The notes beneath the pieces were generated by a model. That model ran no database searches. It saw only the letters and a list, made by a program, of their open reading frames with translations, and was not told the origin of the DNA. A stretch of 64,000 nucleotides of DNA from JAOUJD01 sp963726405 (GTDB taxonomy: Bacteria > Pseudomonadota > Gammaproteobacteria > Burkholderiales > Burkholderiaceae_F), in NCBI GenBank assembly GCA_963726405.1, contig CAVSCF010000012.1, positions 1-64,000 on the forward strand, written 5' to 3'. Shown here piece by piece: positions 53,823 to 63,700 of this stretch. A program made the translations under genes and the position numbers. The stretch's first letter is position 1. The number at the start of each line of letters is the position of its first letter.

Positions 53823-55139
53823 ATGACGATGAAACCGATCAAGGTCGGGCTGCTCGGGCTCGGTACGGTGGGGCGCGGCACCTACAGCGTGCTGAAGCGC
53901 AATCAGGAAGAGATCCGGCGGCGCGCGGGGCGCGGCATCGAGATCGCCGCCATCGCCGTGCGCGACGTGCGCAAGGCGCGCGAGACGGTCGGGGCCGAAC
54001 TGCCCATATCGTCGAGTGCCGAGGATGTGGTTCGCCAGCCGGACATCGACATCGTCGTCGAACTCATCGGCGGCTACGAGCCGGCCCGCACCCTGGTGCT
54101 CGAGGCGATCCGTCGCGGCAAGCACGTGGTCACCGCCAACAAGGCGCTGCTGGCGAAGCACGGCAACGAGATCTTCGAGGCGGCCCACGCGCGCGGCGTG
54201 ATGGTGGCGTTCGAGGCGGCGGTCGCGGGCGGCATCCCGATCATCAAGGCGTTGCGCGAAGGCCTGACAGCGAACCGCATCGAGTGGATCGCCGGAATCA
54301 TCAACGGCACCAGCAACTTCATCCTGTCGGAGATGCGTTCGAAGGGCCTGGCGTTCGACACGGTCCTGAGGGAAGCGCAGCGCCTCGGTTACGCCGAGGC
54401 GGACCCGACGTTCGACGTCGAAGGCATCGACGCCGCGCACAAGCTCGCACTGCTGTCATCGATCGCCTTCGGCGTGCCGATCAACGCGGACGCCGCGTAT
54501 ACCGAGGGAATCTCGCGGCTCGCGGCGGCCGACATCCGCTACGCGGAGCAACTCGGCTACCGGATCAAGCTGCTCGGCATCACCAAGCGCACGCCCACGG
54601 GCATCGAACTGCGCGTGCACCCGACCCTCGTCCCCATGCAGCGCCTGCTGGCGAGCGTGGAGGGCGCAATGAACGCGGTGCTGGTCAAGGGCGACGCAGT
54701 GGGCACCACCCTGTACTACGGGCCGGGGGCGGGCTCCGAACCCACGGCATCGGCCGTGATCGCCGACCTCGTCGACGTCACCCGCATGCACACCGCGGAT
54801 CCCGAGAACCACGTTCCGCACCTGGCGTTCCAGCCGGGTTCGATGGCGGCCGTGCCATGGCTGTCGATCGACGACACGGTGACTTCCTACTACTTCCGCA
54901 TGCGCGTGGCCGACCAGCCCGGCGTGCTGGCCGATATCACGCGCATCCTCGCCGACGGCCGGATCTCGATCGATGCGTTGTTCCAGCGCGAGCCGTCCGA
55001 GGGCGAGAACCAGACCGACATCATCATGCTGACCCACCTCGCGGTGGAGCGGGACGTCAACGCCGCGATCCGCCGCATCGAGGCCCTGCCCACCGTGCTC
55101 GCGCCGGTGATCCGCCTGCGGCAGGAAGACCTGCTCTGA
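53823..55139 (+). CDS. hom: Homoserine dehydrogenase with ACT domain
   Basis: A 438-residue enzyme reducing aspartate semialdehyde to homoserine. NAD(P) site VGLLGLGTVGRGTYSVL; catalytic region GIINGTSNFILSEMRSKGLA and YAEADPTFDVEGIDAAHKL; C-terminal ACT domain ADQPGVLADITRILADGRIS for threonine feedback. ATG 53823 (a second ATG follows two codons later). The stop overlaps the thrC start by one base. Confidence 0.95.
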   Translation: MTMKPIKVGLLGLGTVGRGTYSVLKRNQEEIRRRAGRGIEIAAIAVRDVRKARETVGAELPISSSAEDVVRQPDIDIVVELIGGYEPARTLVLEAIRRGKHVVTANKALLAKHGNEIFEAAHARGVMVAFEAAVAGGIPIIKALREGLTANRIEWIAGIINGTSNFILSEMRSKGLAFDTVLREAQRLGYAEADPTFDVEGIDAAHKLALLSSIAFGVPINADAAYTEGISRLAAADIRYAEQLGYRIKLLGITKRTPTGIELRVHPTLVPMQRLLASVEGAMNAVLVKGDAVGTTLYYGPGAGSEPTASAVIADLVDVTRMHTADPENHVPHLAFQPGSMAAVPWLSIDDTVTSYYFRMRVADQPGVLADITRILADGRISIDALFQREPSEGENQTDIIMLTHLAVERDVNAAIRRIEALPTVLAPVIRLRQEDLL

Positions 55140-56569
55140 TGAAGTACGTGTCCACCCGCGGCCGCGCACCCGAGCTCGCCTTCAGCGACGCGCTGCTCGC
55201 CGGCCTGGCCGCCGACGGGGGGCTGTACGTGCCGTCGCACTATCCGCAGATCGGGAGCGACGACCTCTCGCGCTGGCGCGAGCTGCCGTACGCGGATCTC
55301 GCCGCCGCCGTGATCGGCAAGTTCGTCGACGACATCCCGCAGGAGAAGCTCGTCGAGCTGTGCCGGCGGACGTATACGGCAACGGTGTACGGCAACACGC
55401 GTCCGGACAGCGACGCGAGTGCGATCACGCCGCTGCGCTGGCTGGAGCCCGGCCTGGGCCTGCTCGAACTGTCCAACGGCCCGACGCTCGCCTTCAAGGA
55501 CATGGCGATGCAGCTGCTCGGTGCGCTCTTCGAGTACGTCCTGGAGCAGCGCGGCGCGCGGCTCAACGTTCTCGGTGCGACGTCGGGCGACACCGGCTCC
55601 GCCGCGGAGTACGCGATGCGCGGCCGGCGCGGCATCGAGGTCTTCATGCTGTCCCCCGCGGGCCGCATGAGCGCCTTCCAGCGCGCGCAGATGTACTCGC
55701 TGCAGGACGCCAACATCCACAACCTCGCGGTCAAGGGCGTGTTCGACGACTGCCAGGACCTGGTGAAGGCGGTCGCCAGCGACCTGCCGTTCAAGGAGCG
55801 GCACGCGCTCGGCACGGTGAACTCGATCAACTGGGGTCGGGTCGTCGCGCAGGTCGTCTACTACGTGCGCGGCTACCTGCTCGCGACGACGTCGAACAGC
55901 GAAAAGGTCTCGTTCGCGGTGCCGTCGGGCAACTTCGGCAACATCCTGTCCGGTTGGGTGGCGAAGCAGATGGGGCTGCCGATCGCGCGGCTCGTGCTCG
56001 CCACCAACGAAAACGACGTGCTGGACGAATTCTTCCGCACCGGCCGCTATCGCGTGCGCGGTGGCGGCGAGACACACGCGACCAGCAGTCCGTCGATGGA
56101 CATTTCGAAGGCGTCCAATTTCGAGCGCTACATGTTCGACATGATCGGGCGCGACGCTGCGCTGCTTCGCGAACTGTGGTGGGAGGTCGACACCCGCGGC
56201 CAGTTCCATATCGGCGGCACGCCGATATGGCCGCTCATCCAGGCGAGCGGCATCGTCTCCGGCAGCAGCACGCACAGCGACCGGCTGCGCACGATCGCCA
56301 TGATTCACGACCGCTACCACCTCATCATCGACCCCCACACCGCCGACGGGATGAAGGTCGCGCTGCAGAACCGTGACCGGTCGGTGCCGATGATCTGCCT
56401 CGAGACGGCGTTGCCGGTCAAGTTCGCCGAGACGATCGTCGAGGCCATCGGCGCGCAGCCGCCGCGTCCGGCCGCCTTCGACGGCATCGAGGGGCAACCG
56501 CAGCGCTTCGAGGCGATCGCGGCCGATGCCGAGGCGCTGAAGGACTACATCGCCCGCCATGCCTGCTGA
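55139..56569 (+). CDS. thrC: Threonine synthase
   Basis: A 476-residue PLP enzyme converting phosphohomoserine to threonine. MKYVSTRGRAPELAFSDALL is the standard start; PLP lysine in GPTLAFKDMAMQLLGALF; phosphate loop LGATSGDTGSAAEYAMRG; SGNFGNILSGWVAKQMGLPI. It completes the hom-thrC pair. thrB is not adjacent, as is common in betaproteobacteria. Its last 11 bases overlap mobB. Confidence 0.96.
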   Translation: MKYVSTRGRAPELAFSDALLAGLAADGGLYVPSHYPQIGSDDLSRWRELPYADLAAAVIGKFVDDIPQEKLVELCRRTYTATVYGNTRPDSDASAITPLRWLEPGLGLLELSNGPTLAFKDMAMQLLGALFEYVLEQRGARLNVLGATSGDTGSAAEYAMRGRRGIEVFMLSPAGRMSAFQRAQMYSLQDANIHNLAVKGVFDDCQDLVKAVASDLPFKERHALGTVNSINWGRVVAQVVYYVRGYLLATTSNSEKVSFAVPSGNFGNILSGWVAKQMGLPIARLVLATNENDVLDEFFRTGRYRVRGGGETHATSSPSMDISKASNFERYMFDMIGRDAALLRELWWEVDTRGQFHIGGTPIWPLIQASGIVSGSSTHSDRLRTIAMIHDRYHLIIDPHTADGMKVALQNRDRSVPMICLETALPVKFAETIVEAIGAQPPRPAAFDGIEGQPQRFEAIAADAEALKDYIARHAC

Positions 56570-57077
56570 CGCGCGCAAGGCCATCGGCTTCATCGGCTAC
56601 TCGAACAGCGGCAAGACAACGCTGATCGAGAAGCTGATCCCGCGCTTTCGTGCACAGGGCCTGGCGGTGTCGGCGATCAAGAACGCGCATCACGGCTTCG
56701 ACATGGACCGGCCCGGCAAGGACTCGTATCGGTACCGGGAGGCGGGCGCGGGGCAGGTGCTGATCTCGACGAGCGAGCGCTGGGCACTGCTGACGGAAAC
56801 GCCGCAGGGCCATGCCTCCCTCGACGACCTGCTGGCCCAGCTCGCGCCGTGCGATCTCGTGATCGTCGAGGGCTTCAAGAGCGAAGGGCGGATCCCGCGC
56901 ATCGAAGTGCGGCGCGCATCCGTGGAGGACGAGCCGCTGTATCCGAACGACCCCAACGTGATTGCGGTCGCCGCGGATTTCGCGCTCGACTGTCCGCTGC
57001 CCGTCCTCGACCTCAACGACGCCGATAAAATCGTCGCCTTCATCATGCGGCGCCTGGCCCTTCCGGCGCCACGCTGA
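56559..57077 (+). CDS. mobB: Molybdopterin-guanine dinucleotide biosynthesis adaptor MobB
   Basis: A 172-residue P-loop GTPase. Walker A IGYSNSGKTTLIEKLIPRF; switch-like HHGFDMDRPGKDSYRYREAG; CDLVIVEGFKSEGRIPRIEV. It assists MobA in making the guanine dinucleotide form of the cofactor needed by DMSO-reductase-family enzymes such as the one at 36.9-39.1 kb. It begins inside thrC. Confidence 0.95.
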   Translation: MPADARKAIGFIGYSNSGKTTLIEKLIPRFRAQGLAVSAIKNAHHGFDMDRPGKDSYRYREAGAGQVLISTSERWALLTETPQGHASLDDLLAQLAPCDLVIVEGFKSEGRIPRIEVRRASVEDEPLYPNDPNVIAVAADFALDCPLPVLDLNDADKIVAFIMRRLALPAPR

Positions 57078-57092
57078 CAACGGGTCCTTCCG

Positions 57093-58286
57093 ATGCTTAC
57101 CGTCGAACAGGCGCTCGCCCAGGTGCTGGCGAGTGCCGACACCATCACCGACGTCGAAACCCTGTCGACGCTGCAGGCGTGCGGCCGTGTGCTCGCCACC
57201 GGCGTCGTCGCCGCGATGGACGTGCCGCCGATGGACAACTCGCAGATGGACGGCTACGCGGTGCGCACGCTCGACGTGCCGGCCGCGCCCACCACGCTGC
57301 GGGTGAGCCAGCGCATCGCCGCCGGCCACGTCGGCGATGCGCTCGAGCCCGGCACGGCCGCGCGCATCTTCACCGGCGCGCCGGTTCCACCCGGTGCCGA
57401 CGCGATCGTGATGCAGGAATCGTGCAGCGCCGCCGGCGACAAGGTGACGATCAACGAGAAGCCGGCGGCCGGCGCCTGGATACGGCGCGCGGGCGTCGAC
57501 GTCGAGGCCGGACAGGTCGTCCTCGCGCCCGGCACGCGCCTGCGTCCGCAGGATCTCGGCCTGGCCGCCTCGGTCGGTGTCGGCGAACTCACGGTGTATC
57601 GCCGCCTGCGCGTGGCCGTGTTCTTCACCGGCGACGAACTCGTGATGCCGGGCGAGCCCCTGCCGCCCGGTCGCATCTACAACTCGAACCGATTCGTCCT
57701 GCGCGGTCTGCTGGAAAAGCTCGGCTGCGAGGTCCTCGACCTCGGCATCGTGCCCGACGATCGCGAGCGCACCCGTGAAGCCTTCGTCAGCGCGTCCGTG
57801 GGTGCGGACCTCATCATCACGTCGGGCGGCGTCTCGGTCGGCGAGGAGGATCATGTGAAGCCCGCCGTGGAAGCGGAGGGCCGGCTGCAGATGTGGCAGA
57901 TCGCGATGAAGCCCGGCAAGCCGCTCGCCTTCGGCCAGGTGCGCGACGTTCCCTTCCTCGGCCTGCCCGGCAATCCGGTGTCGAGCTTCGTCACGTTCCT
58001 GCTTTTCGCGCGTCCCTTCATCCTGCGCCGGCAGGGCGTGCTCGACGTCGAGGTGCGCGGGCTGTCGCTGCCGGCGGACTTCGACCTCCCGCAGGGTGAC
58101 AAGCGCCGCGAATTCCTCCGTGCGCGGATCAACGAGCGCGGCGCGCTTGAAGTGTTCGGCAACCAGAACTCCGCCGTGCTGAATTCCGCCGTGTGGGCCG
58201 ATGGCCTCGTCGACAATCCGCCGGGGCAGGCGATTCGTCGCGGCGACACGGTGCGCTTCCTGCCGTATTCGGAGTTGCTCGCATGA
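57093..58286 (+). CDS. moeA: Molybdopterin molybdenumtransferase MoeA
   Basis: A 397-residue enzyme inserting molybdate into adenylylated molybdopterin. VPPMDNSQMDGYAVRTLDV, RIFTGAPVPPGADAIVMQES, IITSGGVSVGEEDHVKPAVE and FLGLPGNPVSSFVTFLLFAR are the conserved blocks. It lies 15 bases after mobB and overlaps moaD by four bases (ATGA). Confidence 0.96.
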   Translation: MLTVEQALAQVLASADTITDVETLSTLQACGRVLATGVVAAMDVPPMDNSQMDGYAVRTLDVPAAPTTLRVSQRIAAGHVGDALEPGTAARIFTGAPVPPGADAIVMQESCSAAGDKVTINEKPAAGAWIRRAGVDVEAGQVVLAPGTRLRPQDLGLAASVGVGELTVYRRLRVAVFFTGDELVMPGEPLPPGRIYNSNRFVLRGLLEKLGCEVLDLGIVPDDRERTREAFVSASVGADLIITSGGVSVGEEDHVKPAVEAEGRLQMWQIAMKPGKPLAFGQVRDVPFLGLPGNPVSSFVTFLLFARPFILRRQGVLDVEVRGLSLPADFDLPQGDKRREFLRARINERGALEVFGNQNSAVLNSAVWADGLVDNPPGQAIRRGDTVRFLPYSELLA

Positions 58287-58540
58287 AGCTGCGCGTGCTG
58301 TATTTCGCCGCCCTGAGGGAGCGGGTGGGTCGTGCCGAGGAAACGGTCGACGTGCCGGAGAGCGTGCGCGCGGTCGGCGAACTGCAGCGCTGGCTCGCCG
58401 CGCGGGGCGAGCCGTGGGCCGGTGCGTTCACGGAGACGCGGCGGGTGCGTGCCGCGGTGGACCAGGCCATGGCGACCGACTCCGCGGAACTGCACGAGAA
58501 CGCCGAAGTGGCGTTCTTCCCTCCGGTCACCGGCGGCTGA
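58283..58540 (+). CDS. moaD: Molybdopterin synthase sulfur carrier MoaD
   Basis: An 85-residue ubiquitin-fold protein that starts MKLRVLYFAALRERVGRAEE and ends PPVTGG, with the C-terminal Gly-Gly that is thiocarboxylated. It pairs with MoaE. The stop codon lies within an 11-base sequence repeated 83 bases later, flanking an inserted intergenic element. Confidence 0.95.
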   Translation: MKLRVLYFAALRERVGRAEETVDVPESVRAVGELQRWLAARGEPWAGAFTETRRVRAAVDQAMATDSAELHENAEVAFFPPVTGG

Positions 58541-58624
58541 GCAGGATGCGCCCCCACGCTCACTTCGTTCGCTGCCCCCCGCGGGGGCGCTCAGCCGCCT
58601 TGGGGCGGCCCGGCGGCGGCTGAG
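58531..58624. repeat. Intergenic repeat element between moaD and moaE with flanking direct repeat
   Basis: CGGCGGCTGAG occurs at 58531-58541 (including the moaD stop) and again at 58614-58624, directly before the moaE ATG. Between them lie a GCGCCCCC / GGGGGCGC stem (58548-58555 and 58583-58590) and the C/G-rich string CCGCCTTGGGGCGGCCCGGC. Sequences of this style are dispersed in betaproteobacterial intergenic regions. The direct repeat looks like duplication on insertion. Confidence 0.6.
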
Positions 58625-59083
58625 ATGACGGTTCGCGTCCAGCACGAGGACTTCGATGTCGGCGCCGAGATCGCACGGCTGCGGGCGGGCAACCCGAAGA
58701 TCGGTGCCGTCGCAAGCTTCATCGGCGTGGTGCGTGATCTGAGCGAAGGCGCCGAAGTCGCCACGATGGCGCTCGAGCACTATCCCGGGATGACCGAAAG
58801 GGCACTCGCCGCCATCGTCGACGAAGCGCAGACGCGCTGGGACCTCTACGACGTGCTGGTGATCCACCGCGTCGGCGAACTGCGGCCGACCGACCAGATC
58901 GTGCTCGTCGTCGCGACCAGCGCCCACCGTGGCGACGCGTTCGCGGCGTGCGAGTTCGTGATGGACTACCTCAAGACCCAGGCGCCGTTCTGGAAGAAGG
59001 AAACGACTCCGGGTGGAACGCGCTGGGTCGATGCGCGGGACAGTGACGAGGCCGCCCGCCAGCGATGGGAGCAGAAGGCATGA
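58625..59083 (+). CDS. moaE: Molybdopterin synthase catalytic subunit MoaE
   Basis: A 152-residue protein. GAVASFIGVVRDLSEGAEVA, MALEHYPGMTERALAAIVDE, VIHRVGELRPTDQIVLVVAT and AFAACEFVMDYLKTQAPFWK with the catalytic lysine in APFWKKE. It forms the synthase with MoaD, adding two sulfurs to precursor Z. It starts one base after the inserted repeat element and overlaps crcB by four bases. Confidence 0.96.
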   Translation: MTVRVQHEDFDVGAEIARLRAGNPKIGAVASFIGVVRDLSEGAEVATMALEHYPGMTERALAAIVDEAQTRWDLYDVLVIHRVGELRPTDQIVLVVATSAHRGDAFAACEFVMDYLKTQAPFWKKETTPGGTRWVDARDSDEAARQRWEQKA

Positions 59084-59481
59084 CGGCGGGCCGCGACGGC
59101 CCCTTGCTGGCGGCGTTCGCCGCGGTCGCGATCGGGGCGGTCCTGGGGGCGTGGCTGCGATGGGGGCTCGCCTACTGGCTGAATCCCCGTCTCGAAAGTC
59201 TTCCGCTGGGCACCTTGACGGCCAACCTTGTTGGCGGTTACCTGATCGGCATCGCGGTGGCGGTGTTCGCCGCACACCCGGCGCTGTCGCCGTTCTGGCG
59301 GCTGCTGATCGTCACGGGCTTCCTCGGCGCTCTGACGACCTTTTCCACGTTTTCCGCGGAGAACATCGCCCTGCTGGGCAGCGGTGCGTGGGGCGGGGCG
59401 GTCCTGCACGCCGGCGTGCACCTCGTCGGGTCGCTCGCGGCGACCGCCGCCGGGATGGCCAGCGTCCGCCTGTTCGACTGA
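59080..59481 (+). CDS. crcB: Fluoride channel CrcB (Fluc)
   Basis: A 133-residue four-helix protein. GAVLGAWLRWGLAYWLN, PLGTLTANLVGGYLIGIAVA with the key Asn, and TGFLGALTTFSTFSAENIAL match Fluc channels, which export fluoride as a dual-topology dimer. ATG 59080 overlaps the moaE stop; ATG 59065 is a longer option. No fluoride riboswitch is seen, which is expected inside an operon. Confidence 0.93.
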   Translation: MTAGRDGPLLAAFAAVAIGAVLGAWLRWGLAYWLNPRLESLPLGTLTANLVGGYLIGIAVAVFAAHPALSPFWRLLIVTGFLGALTTFSTFSAENIALLGSGAWGGAVLHAGVHLVGSLAATAAGMASVRLFD

Positions 59482-59544
59482 AACCCGGGTCAGTTCCCCG
59501 GCGCTTCACTCGACGTTGCACCCTTCCAGCGGTCTGAGTATATT

Positions 59545-59558
59545 ACTGACCGGTCAGT
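59545..59558. promoter_or_regulatory. TetR-type operator palindrome before the second RND operon
   Basis: ACTGACCGGTCAGT is a perfect 14-base palindrome within TATTACTGACCGGTCAGTTA. Its centre is 31 bases before the adaptor ATG at 59583, where a promoter would be expected. TetR/AcrR repressors of RND pumps commonly use such sites. No TetR gene is in the window. Confidence 0.6.
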
Positions 59559-59582
59559 TATTAACGAAGTCGAAGCCGAACC

Positions 59583-60722
59583 ATGCCGCTCCTCCGCCGT
59601 GCCCTCCCGCCCCTGGCCGTGGCCGCACTCGCGGCGCTCACTGCCTGCTCCGAGCAGCGCGTCGCAACGGAGGAAGTCCGTCCGGTCCGCACGCTCACGG
59701 TGAGCCCCCGTTCGACGAGCGGAGTGGCGGAGTTCGCGGGCGAAGTCCGGCCACGCATCGAAACGCGGGCCGGCTTCCAGGTGGCCGGACGCATCACCCA
59801 GCGGCTGGTCGAAGTCGGCCAGGCCGTGAAGCAGGGACAGACGCTCGCCACGGTGGATCCGCAGGACTATCGCCTGGCGGCGGAAGCGTCCGAGGCGGCA
59901 CGCACCTCCGCGCAGGTCGATCGTGACCAGCAGCGCGCCGACTACAAGCGGTTCGAGGACCTGCAGGCGAAGGGCTTCATCAGCCAGGCGGAGCTCGACC
60001 GTCGCAAGGCGGGCCTCGACGCCGCCGAAGCGCGCTATGCGCAGACCGTCGCCAACGCCCGGGTGAGCGGGAACCAGACCGCCTACGCGGTGCTGCGGGC
60101 GCCGCACGATGCCGTGGTGACGGCGATCGACGCGGAAGTCGGACAGGTCGTCAGTGCCGGGCAGTCGGTGGTCCGCCTCGCGCAGACCGGCGAGAAGGAA
60201 GTCGTCATCGGCATTCCCGAACAGCAACTCGCCCTGCTGAAGGACGCGACCGACATCAGCGTGCGGCTGTGGGCTGGCGGCGCGCCGATCAAGGGCAAGG
60301 TGCGCGAAGTGTCTCCGCTCGCGGATTCGGCGACGCGCACTTTTCCGGCCCGCATCACACTCGTCGATCCGCCGCCCACCGTGGCGCTCGGCATGACGGG
60401 CACGGTGGCCTTCGCGGTCCCGCTGCCGCAGCCGGTCATCACGCTGCCCTTGCAGGCGCTGGTGGTCGAGGGGGGCGCGACCCACGCCTGGCGCTTCGAC
60501 CCGGGGTCGAACTCCGTGCACCGCACCCGCGTGCGCGTCGGCAACGTCGCCGGCAACGAGGTGGTCGTCGCCGAGGGGCTGAAGGCGGGCGACATGATCG
60601 TGACCGCGGGTGCCCATCAACTCAAGGACGGCCAGAAGGTGAAGCTCCTGTCCGACAGCGCCGCTCCGGCCGCCCCGGCCGGCAACACCACGGTCAAGCC
60701 TGACAGCACGAAGAAGGGCTGA
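59583..60722 (+). CDS. RND periplasmic adaptor lipoprotein (membrane fusion protein)
   Basis: A 379-residue adaptor. The signal ends LTAC (lipobox). Lipoyl-like half AGFQVAGRITQRLVEVGQAV, helical hairpin (residues about 100-160), AYAVLRAPHDAVVTAIDAEV, and a beta-barrel and proximal domain to the end. It links the inner-membrane pump encoded three bases downstream to an outer-membrane factor. Confidence 0.93.
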   Translation: MPLLRRALPPLAVAALAALTACSEQRVATEEVRPVRTLTVSPRSTSGVAEFAGEVRPRIETRAGFQVAGRITQRLVEVGQAVKQGQTLATVDPQDYRLAAEASEAARTSAQVDRDQQRADYKRFEDLQAKGFISQAELDRRKAGLDAAEARYAQTVANARVSGNQTAYAVLRAPHDAVVTAIDAEVGQVVSAGQSVVRLAQTGEKEVVIGIPEQQLALLKDATDISVRLWAGGAPIKGKVREVSPLADSATRTFPARITLVDPPPTVALGMTGTVAFAVPLPQPVITLPLQALVVEGGATHAWRFDPGSNSVHRTRVRVGNVAGNEVVVAEGLKAGDMIVTAGAHQLKDGQKVKLLSDSAAPAAPAGNTTVKPDSTKKG

Positions 60723-60724
60723 CC

Positions 60725-63700
60725 GTGGTCCGCGGCCGCTTCAACCTCTCCGCGTGGGCGCTGGACCACCAGCCCCTGCTGCGCTACCTGATGGCGGTGC
60801 TGCTGATCGGAGGAGCGTTCGCCTTTTCCGCGCTCGGGCAGGACGAGGATCCGCCCTTCACGTTTCGCGCAATGGTCGTACGCGCGTACTGGCCGGGCGC
60901 CACCGCGCAGCAGATGGCCGAGCAGGTCACCGACAAGATCGAGAAGAAGCTGCAGGAAACGCCGTACCTGGACAAGGTGCGCTCCTACAGCAAGCCCGGC
61001 GAAACCCTGGTGTTCGTGCTCCTGAAGGACTCTTCGCCGCCGCGCGAGATCCAGAACGTCTGGTACCAGGTTCGCAAGAAGATCGGCGACATCCGCGGGC
61101 AGCTGCCCGCCGGGGTGCAGGGGCCGTTCTTCAACGACGAGTTCGGCGACGTCTATGGGGTGATGTTCGCGTTCTCGACCGACGGCTTCACCTATCGGGA
61201 ACTGAAGGATTACGTCGAGCAGGCGCGGCAGGACCTGCTGCGCGTGCCGAACGTGGCCAAGGTCGACCTCTTCGGCGTGCAGGACGAGAAGGTCTACATC
61301 GAGATCTCGCACCGTCGGCTGGCGCAGCTCGGCCTCGACATCGGCCAGCTGGCGCAACAGCTCAACGCACAGAACGCGGTCGAGGGTGCGGGCGTGGTCG
61401 TGCTTCCCACCGACAACGTCCAGGTGCGCATCACCGGCGAGTTCCGGGCGGTGGAAGACCTGCGCCAGCTGCCCATCCGCGCCAACGGACTCACCTACAA
61501 GCTGGGCGACGTCGCCACGATCACGCGCGGCTACGTCGATCCGCCGCGCGACAAGATGCGGGCCGGCCGCCGTGGCGAAGCGGGTCACCAGGTGATCGGG
61601 CTCGGCGTCTCGATGGCGAAGGGCGGCGACATCATCGAACTGGGCAAGGCGCTCGCGGAGGCCGAACGCCGGATCGAGGCGAACCTGCCGATCGGCATCG
61701 ACATGGCAAAGGTCGCCGACCAGCCGCGCGCGGTGTCGACCTCGGTGAACGAATTCCTCCGCGTGCTGGCCGAGGCGCTCGTCATCGTGCTCGCCGTGTC
61801 CTTCGTCAGCCTTGGCCTGCACACGCGGCCGCTGCGCATCGACCTGCGTCCGGGTTTCGTCGTGCTGCTGACGATCCCGCTGGTGCTCGCGATCACCTTC
61901 CTCGGCATGTGGGTGCTCGGAATCAACCTGCACAAGATCTCGCTCGGTGCGCTGATCATTGCGCTCGGCCTGCTGGTGGACGACGCGATCATCGCGGTCG
62001 AGATGATGGTGCGGAAGATGGAGGAGGGCTACGACCGGACGGCCGCCGTCACCTTCATGTACGAGTCGACCGCCTTCCCGATGCTGACCGGCACGCTCAT
62101 CACCGCCGCCGGCTTCCTGCCGATCGCGCTGGCGAAGTCGGCCGCCGGCGAGTACACGTTCTCGATCTTCGGCGTGACCGCGCTCGCGCTCGTGATTTCG
62201 TGGTTCGTCGCCGTGCTGTTCGTGCCGCTGCTCGGCGTCTGGCTGCTGAAGCCGCCGGCGAAGGCCGTCGACGGCGAAGCGCACGACCTGTTCGCTTCGC
62301 CCTTCTACTCGCGGTTCCGTCGCCTCGTCGACTGGTGCGTCGAGTGGCGCAAGACCGTCATCGCGATCACGGTCGCGAGCCTCGCGCTCGGCATCGTGGG
62401 CTTTCGCTTCGTCGAGCAGCAGTTCTTCCCCGACTCGGTCCGCGTGGAGCTTGTGGTCAACCTGTGGCTGCCCGAGGGTTCGAGCCTCGAGGCGACCGAA
62501 CTGGAGACGAAGAAGTTCGAGAACTGGCTGGCGCAGCAGCCCGAGGTCGACCACTGGGTGAGCTACGTCGGCACGGGCGCGCCGCGCTTTTATCTCCCCC
62601 AGGACCAGCAGTTCAACAACAGCAACCTGGCCGAGATCATCGTCACGCCGCGCTCGCTCGCCGAGCGCAACCAGCTGCGCCCGCGGATGATCGAGCTGTT
62701 CCGCAACGACTTCCCCAACCTGCGCGGCCGCGTGAAGCTGCTGCCCAACGGCCCTCCGGTCCCGTATCCGGTGCAGTTCCGGGTCCAGGGCACGGATGTG
62801 GCGACCGTGCGTTCGATCGCCGACAAGGTGAAGGACATCGTGCGCGCGAATCCCAACACGCTCGGCGTGAACGACAACTGGAACGAGCAGGTGAAGTCGC
62901 TGAAGCTCACGCTCGACCAGGACAAGGCGCGCGCGCTCGGCGTGTCGAGCCAGGCGCTGGCCCGGGCGGCGCAGACGATCCTGTCGGGCACGACCGTGGC
63001 GCAGTTCCGCGAGGGCAACGAGCTGATCGACATCGTGTTGCGCCAGCCCTACGAGGAGCGCGCCGTCATGTCGCGCCTCGCGGACGCCAACATTCCGACG
63101 GCGTCCGGCCGATCCGTGCCCCTGTCGCAGCTGGTGAAGGTCGAACTCGGCTGGGAGCCCGGCATCGTGTGGCGCGAGAACCGCAACTTCACGATCACGG
63201 TGCAAAGCGAGGTGAAGGACGGTGTGCAGGGGCCCACCGTGACCGCGCAGATCGACCCGCAGCTCGCGACGCTGCGCGCTCAGCTTCCACCCGGCTACAG
63301 CATCGACGTCGCCGGCGCGGCCGAGGAATCCGCGAAGGCCGGAAAGTCGATCGCGGTGAACATTCCGCTGATGCTCTTCATCGTCTTCACGTTGCTGATG
63401 CTGCAGCTGCATTCCTTCTCGCGCTCGCTGCTCGTCTTCCTGACCGGTCCTCTCGGCTTCATCGGAGCGGCGGCGACGCTGCTGGTGTTCCGTGCCCCGT
63501 TCGGGTTCGTCGCGCAGCTTGGCGTTCTCGCGCTGCTCGGGATGATCATCCGCAACTCGGTGATCCTCGTGGACCAGATCGAGCGTGACCGTGCCGACGG
63601 CGTTCCGGTCTGGGATGCGATCGTCGAGGCTGCCGTGCGTCGCTTCCGTCCGATCATGCTGACCGCGGCGGCAGCGGTACTGGCGATGATCCCGTTGTCG

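Noticed and set aside
59065..59079. Longer crcB start at ATG 59065
   Set aside because: It would overlap moaE by 19 bases. The ATG at 59080 gives the standard ATGA coupling and a normal Fluc N-terminus.
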